The position numbers were made by a program, and so were the translations under genes. From positions 744,001 through 808,000 of the forward strand of contig CAVQVI010000007.1 in assembly GCA_963717075.1 (NCBI GenBank): 64,000 bases of DNA, in the 5' to 3' direction. The stretch comes from JBGOTP01 sp963717075 (GTDB lineage Bacteria; Acidobacteriota; Vicinamibacteria; Vicinamibacterales; CAVVIG01). Of the stretch, positions 35,841-46,484 are shown piece after piece. The notes beneath the pieces are model-generated. The model made no database searches. It was not told the DNA's origin and saw only the letters and a list, made by a program, of their open reading frames with translations. Numbering within the stretch: position 1 is the stretch's first letter; each line of letters begins with the position of its first letter.

Positions 35841-36413
35841 TCAACGTGCCATGTCGCCGTTCTTCGCCAACTCCCGCCGAACAACGGTTAGGCCCTGATA
35901 CAAACGTGTTTTCACCGTACTCAACGGACATCCGACGAGGTCCGCGATTTCCTGAAACGTCAAGCCGTGATATTCCTTCAAAATGATGGCCGTTCGCTGC
36001 TCTTCCGGCAGGGCGGCCATGGCGACCTCGACGGCGCGCATGAGGTCGCGCCTCGCGACCATATGCTCGATGGATTCTGTCGGCTCGGCCGCCGCCGCAA
36101 GTTCCATCAGATCGACGTTCTCCGGCGGCTGTTGCACGGGCGCGCGACGTTCGCGCCGCATCCAGTCTCGGCAAAGGTTGAGTGCAATACGATAGAGCCA
36201 CGAGGAGAACTTGGCTTGTCCGCGGAAGCCTGGCAGGGCCCGGAATGCGCGCAGGAACGTTTCCTGACACACGTCCCGCGCATCCTCTTCGCGCCCGATC
36301 GTGCGGTACGCCAAGGCATAGATTGGCCGTTCCCATCGGAGGATGAGCTGATTGAAGCTCTCGGCATCGCCGCGGATCGATCGCGCGACGAGCTCTTCAT
36401 CCGTCCACGTCAT
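35841..36413 (-). CDS. ECF-type RNA polymerase sigma factor
   Basis: A 190-residue extracytoplasmic-function sigma factor. Region 2 carries DEELVARSIRGDAESFNQLILRWERP and ARDVCQETFLRAFRALPGFRG; region 4 is a clear HTH (YHGLTFQEIADLVGCPLSTVKTRLYQG). The start at 36413 (MTWTDEEL) gives a normal ECF length; the longer open frame overlaps the divergent kinase. It heads an operon with its anti-sigma factor and two exported proteins. Confidence 0.9.
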   Translation of the reverse strand: MTWTDEELVARSIRGDAESFNQLILRWERPIYALAYRTIGREEDARDVCQETFLRAFRALPGFRGQAKFSSWLYRIALNLCRDWMRRERRAPVQQPPENVDLMELAAAAEPTESIEHMVARRDLMRAVEVAMAALPEEQRTAIILKEYHGLTFQEIADLVGCPLSTVKTRLYQGLTVVRRELAKNGDMAR

Positions 36414-36568
36414 GCGGAGCGCGGAGGGCCCTCTCTTCTCATTGGTTAGACGTGTTTCGCCGTCGAACAGCCGGTGCCGGGATTTGGGACCCTGGCCTGC
36501 GTCGTATGTATTACTGTAAGCCTTTTCTGCTGTTTCGGTTACCGCCGAGTCTGGCCCGGAGCAGGCAG

Positions 36569-36598
36569 TTGGCTGACCCCAGCCGTTCGCGTTACAAT
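36569..36598 (+). promoter_or_regulatory. Sigma-70-type promoter of the GAF-PAS histidine kinase
   Basis: TTGGCT (36569-36574) and TACAAT (36593-36598) with an 18-base spacer, the -10 five of six to consensus. Transcription would begin near 36605, 24 bases before the kinase ATG. The divergent sigma-factor gene starts at 36413. Confidence 0.5.
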
Positions 36599-36628
36599 TT
36601 GCTACACTCCGCACTCCTATAGCAGCTG

Positions 36629-38758
36629 ATGCCCCGTGACACACGATCTCGGCGCCTGACGCGCGCGACCGCCGGTGCGACCGCGCGGGGCCGGGAGGCT
36701 GGCCCGACGACCACGATCCCGCCGCTCATCTCCCTCCTCGCGCACACGCCGAAACTCAATGACCTTCTGCCCCATCTCCATCAGCACGCGTTGGAGGGGA
36801 CCGGGGGCACCTGCTCGCTGCTCTTCGAATTCAACCCCCGCAACGGGGTCCTCCAGGCCACGTCCGGCTTCGGACTCGACGAACTGTCCGCCGAACCATG
36901 GATTCCCGGTCCCGACGAGCATGCGCTCGTGAACAATGCGTTCTCGCGTCGCACACCGACGTTCGTTGGCGATCTCGACCGGCAGATGCCCGATCTGGCG
37001 GGAAGGCTGGGCGCGCGCGCTGCGCTGCTGATGCCGCTCGCACAGGGGACAACGCGCTTTGGCCTGCTGGCGATTGGATTTCCGGCGACGATGCCGTCCG
37101 GCACCCCGGAACGGTCAGGGGACGATGCGGTTGAGGTGGCTGATGCGTTTGTGGCCACACTCGAGATCTTTCGGCTTCGCCAGAAGGACGAACTCCACGG
37201 CGACCTCCACGAACTCCTGGACGAATTCAACGGCAGCCTGTCGGCGACGCTCAATTTGTCGGCCGGACTCGAGGGGTTCTGCCACGGTGCCAAGCGCCTG
37301 TTCGGCGCCGATCACGCCTCGGCATGGATTCACGATCGGCGAGGGCGCCACCTTGTGCTGCAGGCCTCCTCAGACCCCGAGTACGTGCTTCGGGGTGCCC
37401 GCGTGAGCGTGGATGATCCGCTCGCGCCCGCTGCGGCGGCCATGCGACGCGTGCGCGCTGAAATCGCGCCAAGCGCCGGGGGGCTCCCCACCAGCATCGT
37501 CACAGTTCCCCTCCGCGGCTGCCGTCGCGCGCTCGGCACGCTCGTCTTCGAGGGCGTCCGGGTCGAGACCGGAGGGGAACTCGACTTGCTCGATCGGGCC
37601 GACGAACTGGGGCGCCAGCTGTCCAGTGCGGTTGAGAATATGCAGCTCCTCGACGACGTGCGGCAGGCGCACCGGGATCTGCAGAATGCGTTCGACTCCA
37701 TCTCGCATCTGGTCGTCGTCTCCGACCGCCGCGGTCACATCGTCCATGCGAACGAGGCATTCGCAAATCGCTTGAAGCAGACACGCGAGCAACTGCTCGA
37801 CCGTCCGCTCGCCGACTGTATCGGCCCCGAGCTCGCGGCCTGGCTTGCGGTGCAAGAGCGGTCTCCTGTGCGACCTGATGGCCAGAATGCGGCCACGTAC
37901 GAGACGGTCGATCCGGTGCTGAACGGCCCCTTCATGGTGACCGCCACGGATCTGCTGGATCAGGATCGACAACGCGTCGGTTCGGTCCTCGTTGCCAGGG
38001 ACATGACGCCGGAGGCCAATCTGGAAGCCGAGCGTGAGGAGCTCCGTCACCGGCTGACGCAGTCTGAAAAACTCGCAGCCCTGGGCCAGTTCGTTGCCGG
38101 CATTGCGCACGAGCTGAACAATCCGCTCCAGGGCGTGCTCGGACACCTTGAACTGCTGCGGGCGACCGGCGCGTTCCCCCGACAGCTCCGGCGTGAAGTG
38201 CAGACCATTTACCGGGAGGCGGATCGCGCCGCGAAGATCGTCCGGAACCTCCTCGTGTTCGCGGGCTCGCGCCGACTCGTGCGCCGTGCGGTCAGCCTGA
38301 ACGGGCTCCTGCAAAAAGTCGTAGCCCTCCGCTTGGCATCTTGCCGAGCGCTCGACATCGAAGTCGTGCGACACTATGACGAAAAGCTGCCCCGCGTGCA
38401 GAGCGATCCGCTCTTGCTGCATCAGGTATTTCTCAACATCATGATGAACGCGGAGCAGGCGATTGCTGCCTCGGGCCGTCCGGGGCACATCGAGATTTCG
38501 ACCCGCGTTGTCGACGACCGCGTCGTGGGCAGCGTGCGGGACACCGGGGACGGCATTCCTCCCGATGCGCTCAGTAGAATTTTCGAGCCGTTCTACACGA
38601 CCAAAGATGTCGGCAAGGGTACCGGTCTGGGACTGGCTATCGCGTACGGGATCGTCCAGGAGCACGGTGGCCATATCGCCGCGGCGAATCATCCGGAGGG
38701 CGGTGCGATCTTCACGGTCGAATTGCCGGCTCACCGGCGACGGGACCTGAAGGCATGA
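36629..38758 (+). CDS. Soluble sensor histidine kinase (GAF-GAF-PAS-HisKA-HATPase)
   Basis: A 709-residue cytosolic kinase with no membrane segment. Two GAF-like domains (about residues 30-185 and 200-350), then a PAS domain (HLVVVSDRRGHIVHANEAFANRL), then HisKA with His in GIAHELNNPLQGVLGHLELLR, and the ATPase core (NIMMNAEQAI, DTGDGI, GTGLGLAIAYGIVQEHGG). Its stop overlaps the HTH-REC gene by four bases, so they form a pair. The GAF domains suggest it senses a small ligand or redox state; nothing more specific can be said. Confidence 0.9.
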   Translation: MPRDTRSRRLTRATAGATARGREAGPTTTIPPLISLLAHTPKLNDLLPHLHQHALEGTGGTCSLLFEFNPRNGVLQATSGFGLDELSAEPWIPGPDEHALVNNAFSRRTPTFVGDLDRQMPDLAGRLGARAALLMPLAQGTTRFGLLAIGFPATMPSGTPERSGDDAVEVADAFVATLEIFRLRQKDELHGDLHELLDEFNGSLSATLNLSAGLEGFCHGAKRLFGADHASAWIHDRRGRHLVLQASSDPEYVLRGARVSVDDPLAPAAAAMRRVRAEIAPSAGGLPTSIVTVPLRGCRRALGTLVFEGVRVETGGELDLLDRADELGRQLSSAVENMQLLDDVRQAHRDLQNAFDSISHLVVVSDRRGHIVHANEAFANRLKQTREQLLDRPLADCIGPELAAWLAVQERSPVRPDGQNAATYETVDPVLNGPFMVTATDLLDQDRQRVGSVLVARDMTPEANLEAEREELRHRLTQSEKLAALGQFVAGIAHELNNPLQGVLGHLELLRATGAFPRQLRREVQTIYREADRAAKIVRNLLVFAGSRRLVRRAVSLNGLLQKVVALRLASCRALDIEVVRHYDEKLPRVQSDPLLLHQVFLNIMMNAEQAIAASGRPGHIEISTRVVDDRVVGSVRDTGDGIPPDALSRIFEPFYTTKDVGKGTGLGLAIAYGIVQEHGGHIAAANHPEGGAIFTVELPAHRRRDLKA

Positions 38759-39351
38759 TTGACGAAATGTTTCTGACGACCGAGGAAGTGCTCGAGTACC
38801 TCCAGGTCAACCTGCGTACCGTTTACCGCCTGATCAAGGCCGGCAAGATTCCCGCGGTCCGAGTCGGGCGACAGTGGCGATTCCGCAAACGCGACATTGA
38901 CGCCTGGCTTGACAGCCAGCGCCCCCGTGGCAGTGCACGCTCGGCGGCAGCCCAACAGACTCCTCCGGCGCGCCCTGCGCCCGGCACCACCCGTCCCCGC
39001 GTACTCGTCGTCGACGACGAAGCAAGTATTCGCGACCTGCTGGCCAAGACGCTGGCGCTCGCGGAGTACGACGTGGATGTCGCTCCTGATGGTCGCTCCG
39101 CACTCGAGCGGATAAAGATGTACACCTACGATCTGTTGATTGTGGACCTTAAGATGCCTGGCATAGACGGCCTGGCGGTCATCAGGGAGGCGAAACGCTA
39201 CAAAGCCGATCTGCCGGTCATTATCATCACCGGATTCTCGACCGAGGCGAGCGCCATTGAAGCGGTCAATCTCGGCGTTGCCGGCTACCTCACGAAGCCA
39301 TTCCGCGTTCCGCAGGTGCTCGCCGCCGCCGCCAAGGCTCTCGGTGAGTAG
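38755..39351 (+). CDS. HTH-REC protein: excisionase-type helix-turn-helix fused to a receiver domain
   Basis: A 198-residue protein with reversed domain order. Residues 6-54 form an excisionase/BldC-type HTH (LTTEEVLEYLQVNLRTVYRL, then KIPAVRVGRQWRF and IDAWLDSQ). After a Pro/Ala-rich linker (55-80) comes a complete receiver domain at 82-198: acidic Asp87/Asp88, phospho-acceptor Asp131 in IVDLKMPG, Thr159 and Lys181 in LTKPF. Response regulators normally carry REC first and the DNA-binding part last. It overlaps the kinase stop by four bases (ATGA), so it is the likely output of that kinase and could bind DNA in a phosphorylation-dependent way. Confidence 0.88.
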   Translation: MIDEMFLTTEEVLEYLQVNLRTVYRLIKAGKIPAVRVGRQWRFRKRDIDAWLDSQRPRGSARSAAAQQTPPARPAPGTTRPRVLVVDDEASIRDLLAKTLALAEYDVDVAPDGRSALERIKMYTYDLLIVDLKMPGIDGLAVIREAKRYKADLPVIIITGFSTEASAIEAVNLGVAGYLTKPFRVPQVLAAAAKALGE

Positions 39352-39371
39352 GCCCGACCTTCAGGTCGGGC
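39352..39371 (+). terminator. Stem-loop between HTH-REC and ABC-F genes
   Basis: GCCCGACC (39352-39359), loop TTCA, GGTCGGGC (39364-39371) is a perfect 8-bp stem right after the HTH-REC stop. The following sequence is only moderately T-rich, so this may be a weak terminator or just separate the two messages. The ABC-F ATG follows at 39382. Confidence 0.5.
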
Positions 39372-39381
39372 GTTCCTGTTC

Positions 39382-41367
39382 ATGATTCAGCTCTCGGGCC
39401 TCACCAAGATCTTCGGCGATCGCGTGCTGCTGGACCACGTGACGTGGCAGATCACAGATCGGGAGCGCGTCGGGCTGTGTGGTCCGAACGGCGCTGGCAA
39501 GACCACACTGCTCCGCTTGATGGCGGGGCTCGAAGAGCCCGATTCCGGCGCCGTCCTGAAGCCAGCGGCGCTCACCGTCGGGTACCTGCCACAGGACGGC
39601 CTGTCACACGCCGGCCGCAGTGTGTTCGAAGAGGCGAGCAGCGCCTTCGCCGATCTGTTGTCCATGAAGGGAGAAATGCACGCGCTCGAGGATCGACTCG
39701 GAGACCGATCGATTCCCGATGCGGAACACGAGCAGATGCTGGCCCGCTACAGCGACCTGCAGGATCGCTTCCGCATTGGCGACGGGTACACCATCGATCT
39801 GAGGACTGCGACCGTCCTTCAAGGCCTGGGGTTCAAGCCGACCGACTTCGAACGCCGAACCGAGACATTTTCCGGGGGCTGGCAGATGCGGCTCGCGCTC
39901 GCCAAGCTCCTGCTCACGCAACCACACCTGCTCCTGCTCGACGAACCGACCAACCACCTCGACCTCGAGGCGCGCAACTGGCTGGAGGAGTACCTCAACG
40001 CGTACGCGCACGCCGTCATCCTCGTGTCGCACGATCGCTTCTTTCTCGACGCCGTCGTCACGCGCATCGCTGATCTCACGCTGCGTACGCTGACGGACTA
40101 TGTCGGCAACTACAGCGCCTACCTCGTCGCACACGAGGCGCGTATCGAACTGCTACGCAAGGCGAAACGCGAGCAGGACGAGGAAGTGGCGCGCATCAAG
40201 ATGTTCATCGACCGTTTCCGCTATCAGGCCACGAAGGCCTCGCAGGTGCAGAGCCGCATCAAGATGCTCGAGAAGGTGGTGCCCATCGAGGTTCCGCCGG
40301 AGCGAAAGAAGATTCATTTCAACTTCCCTCCGTGCCCGAAGAGCGGCCGCACGGTCCTCGAGATCAAGCACGCGCGAAAGGCCTATGGTGATCTGGTGGT
40401 CTTCGAGAATCTCGATCTCCATATCGAGCGCGGTGACCGCATTGCGCTCGTCGGCCCCAACGGCGCGGGCAAATCCACGCTGATGCGTATGCTCTCTGGC
40501 GAAGAACCGCCCGACGCTGGCGAACGGGCCGAAGGCCACAACGTCGTCATGCAGTATTTCGCTCAGGACGAGGCCACGCGCATGGATCCGGCGCCGACCG
40601 TGTACGAAACGCTCGCGTCAGGATCGCCGAACAACATGATCCCGGCGATTCGCAACATCCTTGGCGGATTCCTGTTCTCCGGAGACGATATTTACAAACG
40701 CGTTCGCGTGCTGTCGGGCGGAGAGCGCACACGCCTGGCCGTCGCACGCATGCTGTTGCGGCCGTCGAACACATTGCTGCTCGACGAGCCGACGAACCAT
40801 CTGGACTTGGACTCCAAGGACGTGCTGCTCGACGCGCTCATCGAGTACGGGGGCACGCTCATCTTCGTGTCCCACGATCGGTACTTCGTCGAGCGCCTGG
40901 CGACAAAGATCATCGAAGTCGGTTCGAAACGCGCCCTGGTGTACCCGGGAACCTACAAGGAGTTCCTCTGGCACAAGGAACATCCCCAGGATCGGCCGCC
41001 GCCACCGCCTCCGGTGCAACACAGAGCAACCGGCGCGTCGGGCCGAGGCAAGCCCACCACGTCGCCGGCTCCGCCTCCGACCCGGGAGCAGAAAAGACAA
41101 ATCGACGCGGAAGCCCGCCGGAAATCGCGTGCCGCGCACGTGCGGCGCGCGGAAATCGACGCGCTCGAAGGGCGCATCGCCGACGCCGAGAGTGCCGTCC
41201 GCGATCTCGAAACCACAATGTCCGAGCCTGGCTTCTATGACAACCGGGCGGCCGCTCAGCCGATCATCGACCGCCATCAAGCGCTGATGTGGGAGATCGG
41301 AGACCTCATGCACCAATGGGAAGGCCTGCAAACGGACGCCGACCTCAAGTCTCCCACCGACATCTGA
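39382..41367 (+). CDS. ABC-F family ATPase
   Basis: A 661-residue soluble protein with two tandem nucleotide-binding domains. Walker A GPNGAGKTT and GPNGAGKST, signatures FSGGWQMRLA and LSGGERTRLA, and Walker B LLLLDEPTNHLD and LLLDEPTNHLD are all intact. There are no membrane segments, so it is not a transporter. A C-terminal coiled coil (RREQK-type helix, roughly residues 570-655) resembles the Uup tail. ABC-F proteins act on the ribosome in translation quality or antibiotic protection, and Uup is linked to ribosome assembly. Which function applies here is not clear. Confidence 0.92.
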   Translation: MIQLSGLTKIFGDRVLLDHVTWQITDRERVGLCGPNGAGKTTLLRLMAGLEEPDSGAVLKPAALTVGYLPQDGLSHAGRSVFEEASSAFADLLSMKGEMHALEDRLGDRSIPDAEHEQMLARYSDLQDRFRIGDGYTIDLRTATVLQGLGFKPTDFERRTETFSGGWQMRLALAKLLLTQPHLLLLDEPTNHLDLEARNWLEEYLNAYAHAVILVSHDRFFLDAVVTRIADLTLRTLTDYVGNYSAYLVAHEARIELLRKAKREQDEEVARIKMFIDRFRYQATKASQVQSRIKMLEKVVPIEVPPERKKIHFNFPPCPKSGRTVLEIKHARKAYGDLVVFENLDLHIERGDRIALVGPNGAGKSTLMRMLSGEEPPDAGERAEGHNVVMQYFAQDEATRMDPAPTVYETLASGSPNNMIPAIRNILGGFLFSGDDIYKRVRVLSGGERTRLAVARMLLRPSNTLLLDEPTNHLDLDSKDVLLDALIEYGGTLIFVSHDRYFVERLATKIIEVGSKRALVYPGTYKEFLWHKEHPQDRPPPPPPVQHRATGASGRGKPTTSPAPPPTREQKRQIDAEARRKSRAAHVRRAEIDALEGRIADAESAVRDLETTMSEPGFYDNRAAAQPIIDRHQALMWEIGDLMHQWEGLQTDADLKSPTDI

Positions 41368-41469
41368 CAGTTCCGTCATCGAATTACACTTTTGGTACAC
41401 TATGTGGTACTGCCCTGGGCTAAGCGACTGGTTTTAGGCGGTTTTTGTGACGACCCGGCTCTTCCGGAC

Positions 41470-41484
41470 GGGCACACGCTTTGC
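41470..41484 (+). promoter_or_regulatory. Sigma-54 (-24/-12) promoter of the PAS kinase-regulator operon
   Basis: GGGCACACGCTTTGC matches the -24/-12 consensus TGGCAC-N5-TTGC at all but the first base, with GG and GC correctly spaced. Transcription would begin about 12 bases after the TTGC, close to 41496, leaving a very short leader before the ATG at 41501. Since the operon encodes an NtrC-type regulator, this suggests self-activation. Confidence 0.55.
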
Positions 41485-41500
41485 CCCTCGATAGTAACTG

Positions 41501-42734
41501 ATGGACATGCCCGCCATGCCTAGACGCCCGGACGTGCGTGCTCCTCGCCGGCCACGGCCTTCCGGCACACCTGTGGCGGATGCCCCCGCTCAGGGTGCCG
41601 GCCCGGACGACAGGTTTTTCCGGCACATCGTCAGCAGCATGCGGAACGGCGTGATTGCCGTCCACCGCAACGGCGCGCTTGCGCTGATGAATGACGAGGC
41701 CTATCGAATTTTTTCCATCGCCAGGCAGTCTCACGATGTCGGCCGACCGTTTGCCGAGTTGTTCCGCGACCGGCCCGACGTGCTGCGGGTCCTGTCCGGT
41801 GCCTTCGAATTGACGACGCTACCGAACAGGGCGGAGTTGCGGTTGAAGGACATCGACCGCGTGATCGGCTATACGCTCTCGCTGGTCAAAGACGACGACG
41901 ACCGGCCAATCGGTGCCGTGATGTTCTTCAAGGACCTCACGCAGGTCGAGCAGCAGGAGGAGCGCGAACGGCTCCGTGATCGACTGGCCTCGCTCGGGGA
42001 AATGGCGGCCGGCATTGCCCACGAACTCAAGAATCCGCTGGCCGGTATCGAGGTCATGGCCGGCCTCCTGCGACGTCAGGTCTCGGAGTCGCCCGACGCG
42101 CTCTCGTTGCTGGCCGACATCATCAGCGAAGCCAAGCTGGCCAACGCCATCGTGGTCGAGATGCTCGAGTTCGTCAGACCGCTCCGCCTGCAGGTGGAGC
42201 GTACGGAAATAGCCGCCGTCCTGCATCAGGCGTTGACGCTGGCCGAGAGCAAGGTCGCGCGAGGCGAGATTTCCGTCCGTCTCGATGTGATGCCAGATCT
42301 GCCGCCGATCGACGGCGACGAGCATCAGCTCTGTCAGGTCTTCACCAACCTTCTGACCAATGCGTTCGAGGCGCTCGAGGGGCGCGGTCATGTCGAGATC
42401 AGGGCGGCGGTCGAAACCATGGAACGGGATCCGGCATTCGCCGGCGAAACCGCGCCGCCTCTCGACGTCCTCATGGTCGACGTCACAGACAACGGTCCGG
42501 GTATCCCACCTGAGCTGAACGACAAGATCTTCGATCCGTTCTTCACAACGAAGGTGCAGGGCTCAGGACTCGGATTACCCATCGTGCGAAAGATCGTCGA
42601 TGCGCACGACGGCCGCATCGATCTGAACAGCGCTCAAGGGATGGGCACGCATTTCCGCGTCACGCTGCCAGTCTCGAGCGCGTCGAGTTGGTTCAACAGG
42701 GTGGGCGGGACGACGACGAAAGGCAACGAGGCTT

Positions 42735-42757
<23 letters not shown>
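41501..42757 (+). CDS. Cytosolic PAS-domain sensor histidine kinase
   Basis: A 418-residue soluble kinase. A short Pro/Arg-rich N-terminus is followed by a PAS domain (NGVIAVHRNGALALMNDEAYRIF), HisKA with GIAHELKNPLAGIEVMAGLL, and a HATPase core (NLLTNAFEAL, DNGPGIPPELNDKIFDPFFTTK, GSGLGLPIV). It resembles the NtrB type. The start at 41501 lies only 17 bases after the -24/-12 promoter; in-frame alternatives at 41507 and 41516 are possible. The 3' end overlaps the regulator start by 23 bases. Confidence 0.88.
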
Positions 42758-44147
<1,390 letters not shown>

Positions 44148-44149
44148 CG

Positions 44150-45151
44150 TCACGAGCCCTCTCCGCCTCCTCGCTTGTGGGACACACCGACGCCTTCCGC
44201 GGCGCGCGGATGCGACTGTCGGTACACCTCGAGCAGTTGCGTCGCGTTCACGTGCGTGTAACGCTGGGTCGTGCTCAGGCGTGCATGGCCGAGCAGTTCT
44301 TGAATGGCGCGAAGGTCGGCCCCACGCTGCAAGAGGTGCGTCGCGAAGGAGTGCCGCAGGGCGTGGGGACTGACGCCCAGCCGAGAGCTCCACGCCGCCA
44401 TGTGCCGACGCACGAGACGGTCGATACTCCGCACGGTCAGTCGGCCCCCTCGATAGTTGACGAAGATCGGATCGCGGCCTCTCGCGGATCCTCTGGCGTT
44501 GACCGAACGACGTGCGTCCCGCGCGGATCCTCCCGAACCACCCTGAACCAGGCGCGCGCGATCCTTCAAGTAGGCCCTGAGCGTGGACGCCGCGCTGGTG
44601 TTGAACGGAATGAGACGCTGCTTCCCTCCCTTACCGAGCACACGGACCATCCGCGCGCTCAGGTTCACGTCTTCAAGATCGAGGCCCACAAGCTCGCTGC
44701 GCCGGAGCCCCGACGCATAGAACAGCTCGAGAATGGCACGATCCCGTCGCCCCAGTGGATCGTCCCCGCACGGCGCCTCCAGCAGTTGTCGCATTTCGCC
44801 TTCCGAGAGGTGCGTTGGCATGCGCACTTCGCGTTTCGGTGTGGCAATGAGGGCCCCCGGATCATCGTCGATCCGCTCCTCCCTGCGGAGATAGCGCAGA
44901 AAGGCGCGCACCGACGCCAGCTTGCGGGCAGCAGTGGCGCGAGATTGTCCGCGAGCGTGGAGCGCTGCGAGAAAGCTTCGAATGGCCCCACGGTCCAGCG
45001 CTGCAGGCGCGAGGCTGTGCGCCGTCACCCCCGCCAGGTCGGCCACATGCGCGACAAACTGCGTGAGATCGCTGCGGTAGGCGCTCACCGTGTGAGCGGA
45101 GACGTTGCGATTCAGCTGAAGATACTGGAGGAAATCCTTGAGGCAATCCAT
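44150..45151 (-). CDS. xerC: Tyrosine recombinase XerC
   Basis: A 333-residue tyrosine recombinase resolving chromosome dimers at dif with XerD. N-terminal core-binding domain FLQYLQLNRNVSAHTVSAYRSDL, then the catalytic domain with Arg in GLRRSELVGLDLED, HALRHSFATHLLQRG with His and Arg, LGHARLSTTQ and the Tyr in RYTHV. An extra 20 or so residues (GSGGSARDARRSVNARGSARGR) are inserted before the second catalytic block. It overlaps trmFO by 40 bases, which is the typical trmFO-xerC order. Confidence 0.94.
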   Translation of the reverse strand: MDCLKDFLQYLQLNRNVSAHTVSAYRSDLTQFVAHVADLAGVTAHSLAPAALDRGAIRSFLAALHARGQSRATAARKLASVRAFLRYLRREERIDDDPGALIATPKREVRMPTHLSEGEMRQLLEAPCGDDPLGRRDRAILELFYASGLRRSELVGLDLEDVNLSARMVRVLGKGGKQRLIPFNTSAASTLRAYLKDRARLVQGGSGGSARDARRSVNARGSARGRDPIFVNYRGGRLTVRSIDRLVRRHMAAWSSRLGVSPHALRHSFATHLLQRGADLRAIQELLGHARLSTTQRYTHVNATQLLEVYRQSHPRAAEGVGVSHKRGGGEGS

Positions 45152-46482
45152 TCGTCGAGATCCTTTAGCGCGCGCTCGGACAGAGCCAACTTCCGCTCCG
45201 CCTTGCCGCGTACCGCGGTCGCCAGCGGCGGCAGGATGCCGAACGTGATGTTCGAAGGCTCGTAGTGCGCGGGGTCAGCATGTGAGGCGTAGTACGCCAA
45301 CGCTCCGATCGCCGACGTCCGAGGGCAACGCAACGTCGGTTCGCCGAGCACCAATCGAGCCGCGTTGAGTCCCGCGAGCAGGCCTGATGCCGCCGACTCG
45401 ACGTACCCCTCGACGCCCGACATCTGTCCAGCGAAAAACAGCGTGGGTCTCGCCCGAACCTGCCACGTCTCGGCGAGCACAGTTGGTCCGTTCACGTAGG
45501 TATTGCGATGCACCATGCCGAACCGGACGAACTCGGCGTGCTCGAGGCCGGGAATCAGACGGAGCACACGCGCCTGCTCACCCCACTTGAGCTGGGTCTG
45601 GAATCCCACGAGGCTGTAGTGATCGCCGGCAAGGTTGTCCTGGCGGAGCTGAACCGCCGCGTACGGTTCACGTCCGGATCGCGGGTCCGTCAGGCCCACG
45701 GGTTTCATCGGCCCGAATCGCAGCGTGTCCACTCCTCGATGTGCCATCACCTCGACGGGCAGACAACCCTCGAAGAACTTTTCCTTGTCGAAATCGTGAA
45801 CGGTCGCCGATTCGGCGTGTACCAGCGCATCATAGAAACCCTCGTACTCTTCCCGCGAGAGCGGGCAGTTCAGGTAGTCGCCCTCTCCATCATCGACGCC
45901 GCATGCGGGTCCGCTGAGCGGTCTCAGGCTTCGATTCCACCGTGACTGCCGAAACACTTTGTTCAGGTCTATGGTGTCGGCGAGCACGATGGGGCTGATG
46001 GCATCGTAGAAATACAAGTGTTGGCTGCCAACCAGCCGCGCGAGATCCTCGGAAAGCGCCTGAGAGGTCAGCGGTCCAGTCGCAACAATGACGGGACTCT
46101 GCTCGGTCGACTCGGGGATCGTGGTCACTTCTTGGCGAACGACCTCAATCGCGGGGTGGGCCCGGATTGTAGCAGTGACGATCTCAGCGAAGCGCTCGCG
46201 ATCAACGGCCAGCGCCGCGCCGGCCGGAACGCGGCAGGCCTCGGCCGCTCGAATGATGAGCGAACCGAGACGCCGCATTTCCTCCTTGAGCAAGCCGACC
46301 GCGTTGTCGAGCTTGTCGCCCCGGAACGAATTGCTGCAAACGAGTTCTGCGAGGCGATCGGTCTTGTGCACCGGCGTCGGCCGGCCCGGGCGCATTTCGT
46401 ACAGCCTGACTGGCACGCCACGCGAGACGACCTGCCAGGCAGCCTCCGAACCGGCGAGCCCGCCCCCGATGATTCGAACCAC
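45112..46482 (-). CDS. trmFO: Methylenetetrahydrofolate-tRNA-(uracil-5-)-methyltransferase
   Basis: A 456-residue FAD-dependent enzyme that makes ribothymidine at position 54 of tRNA with methylene-tetrahydrofolate. FAD-binding GGGLAGSEAAW at the N-terminus, RPTPVHKTDRLAELVCSNSFRGD, and EYEGFYDALVHAESA are conserved blocks. Near-perfect length. topA ends two bases upstream of its start and xerC overlaps its end, matching the conserved topA-trmFO-xerC cluster. Confidence 0.95.
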   Translation of the reverse strand: MVRIIGGGLAGSEAAWQVVSRGVPVRLYEMRPGRPTPVHKTDRLAELVCSNSFRGDKLDNAVGLLKEEMRRLGSLIIRAAEACRVPAGAALAVDRERFAEIVTATIRAHPAIEVVRQEVTTIPESTEQSPVIVATGPLTSQALSEDLARLVGSQHLYFYDAISPIVLADTIDLNKVFRQSRWNRSLRPLSGPACGVDDGEGDYLNCPLSREEYEGFYDALVHAESATVHDFDKEKFFEGCLPVEVMAHRGVDTLRFGPMKPVGLTDPRSGREPYAAVQLRQDNLAGDHYSLVGFQTQLKWGEQARVLRLIPGLEHAEFVRFGMVHRNTYVNGPTVLAETWQVRARPTLFFAGQMSGVEGYVESAASGLLAGLNAARLVLGEPTLRCPRTSAIGALAYYASHADPAHYEPSNITFGILPPLATAVRGKAERKLALSERALKDLDEWIASRISSSIFS

Positions 46483-46484
46483 TG

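Noticed and set aside
36446..36452. CGTCTAA on the minus strand as an ECF-type -10 upstream of the sigma factor
   Set aside because: No GGAAC-like -35 at 16-17 bases, so self-activation cannot be claimed.
37370..38734. A 454-codon minus-strand frame opposite the GAF-PAS kinase
   Set aside because: Antisense shadow; no conserved motif.
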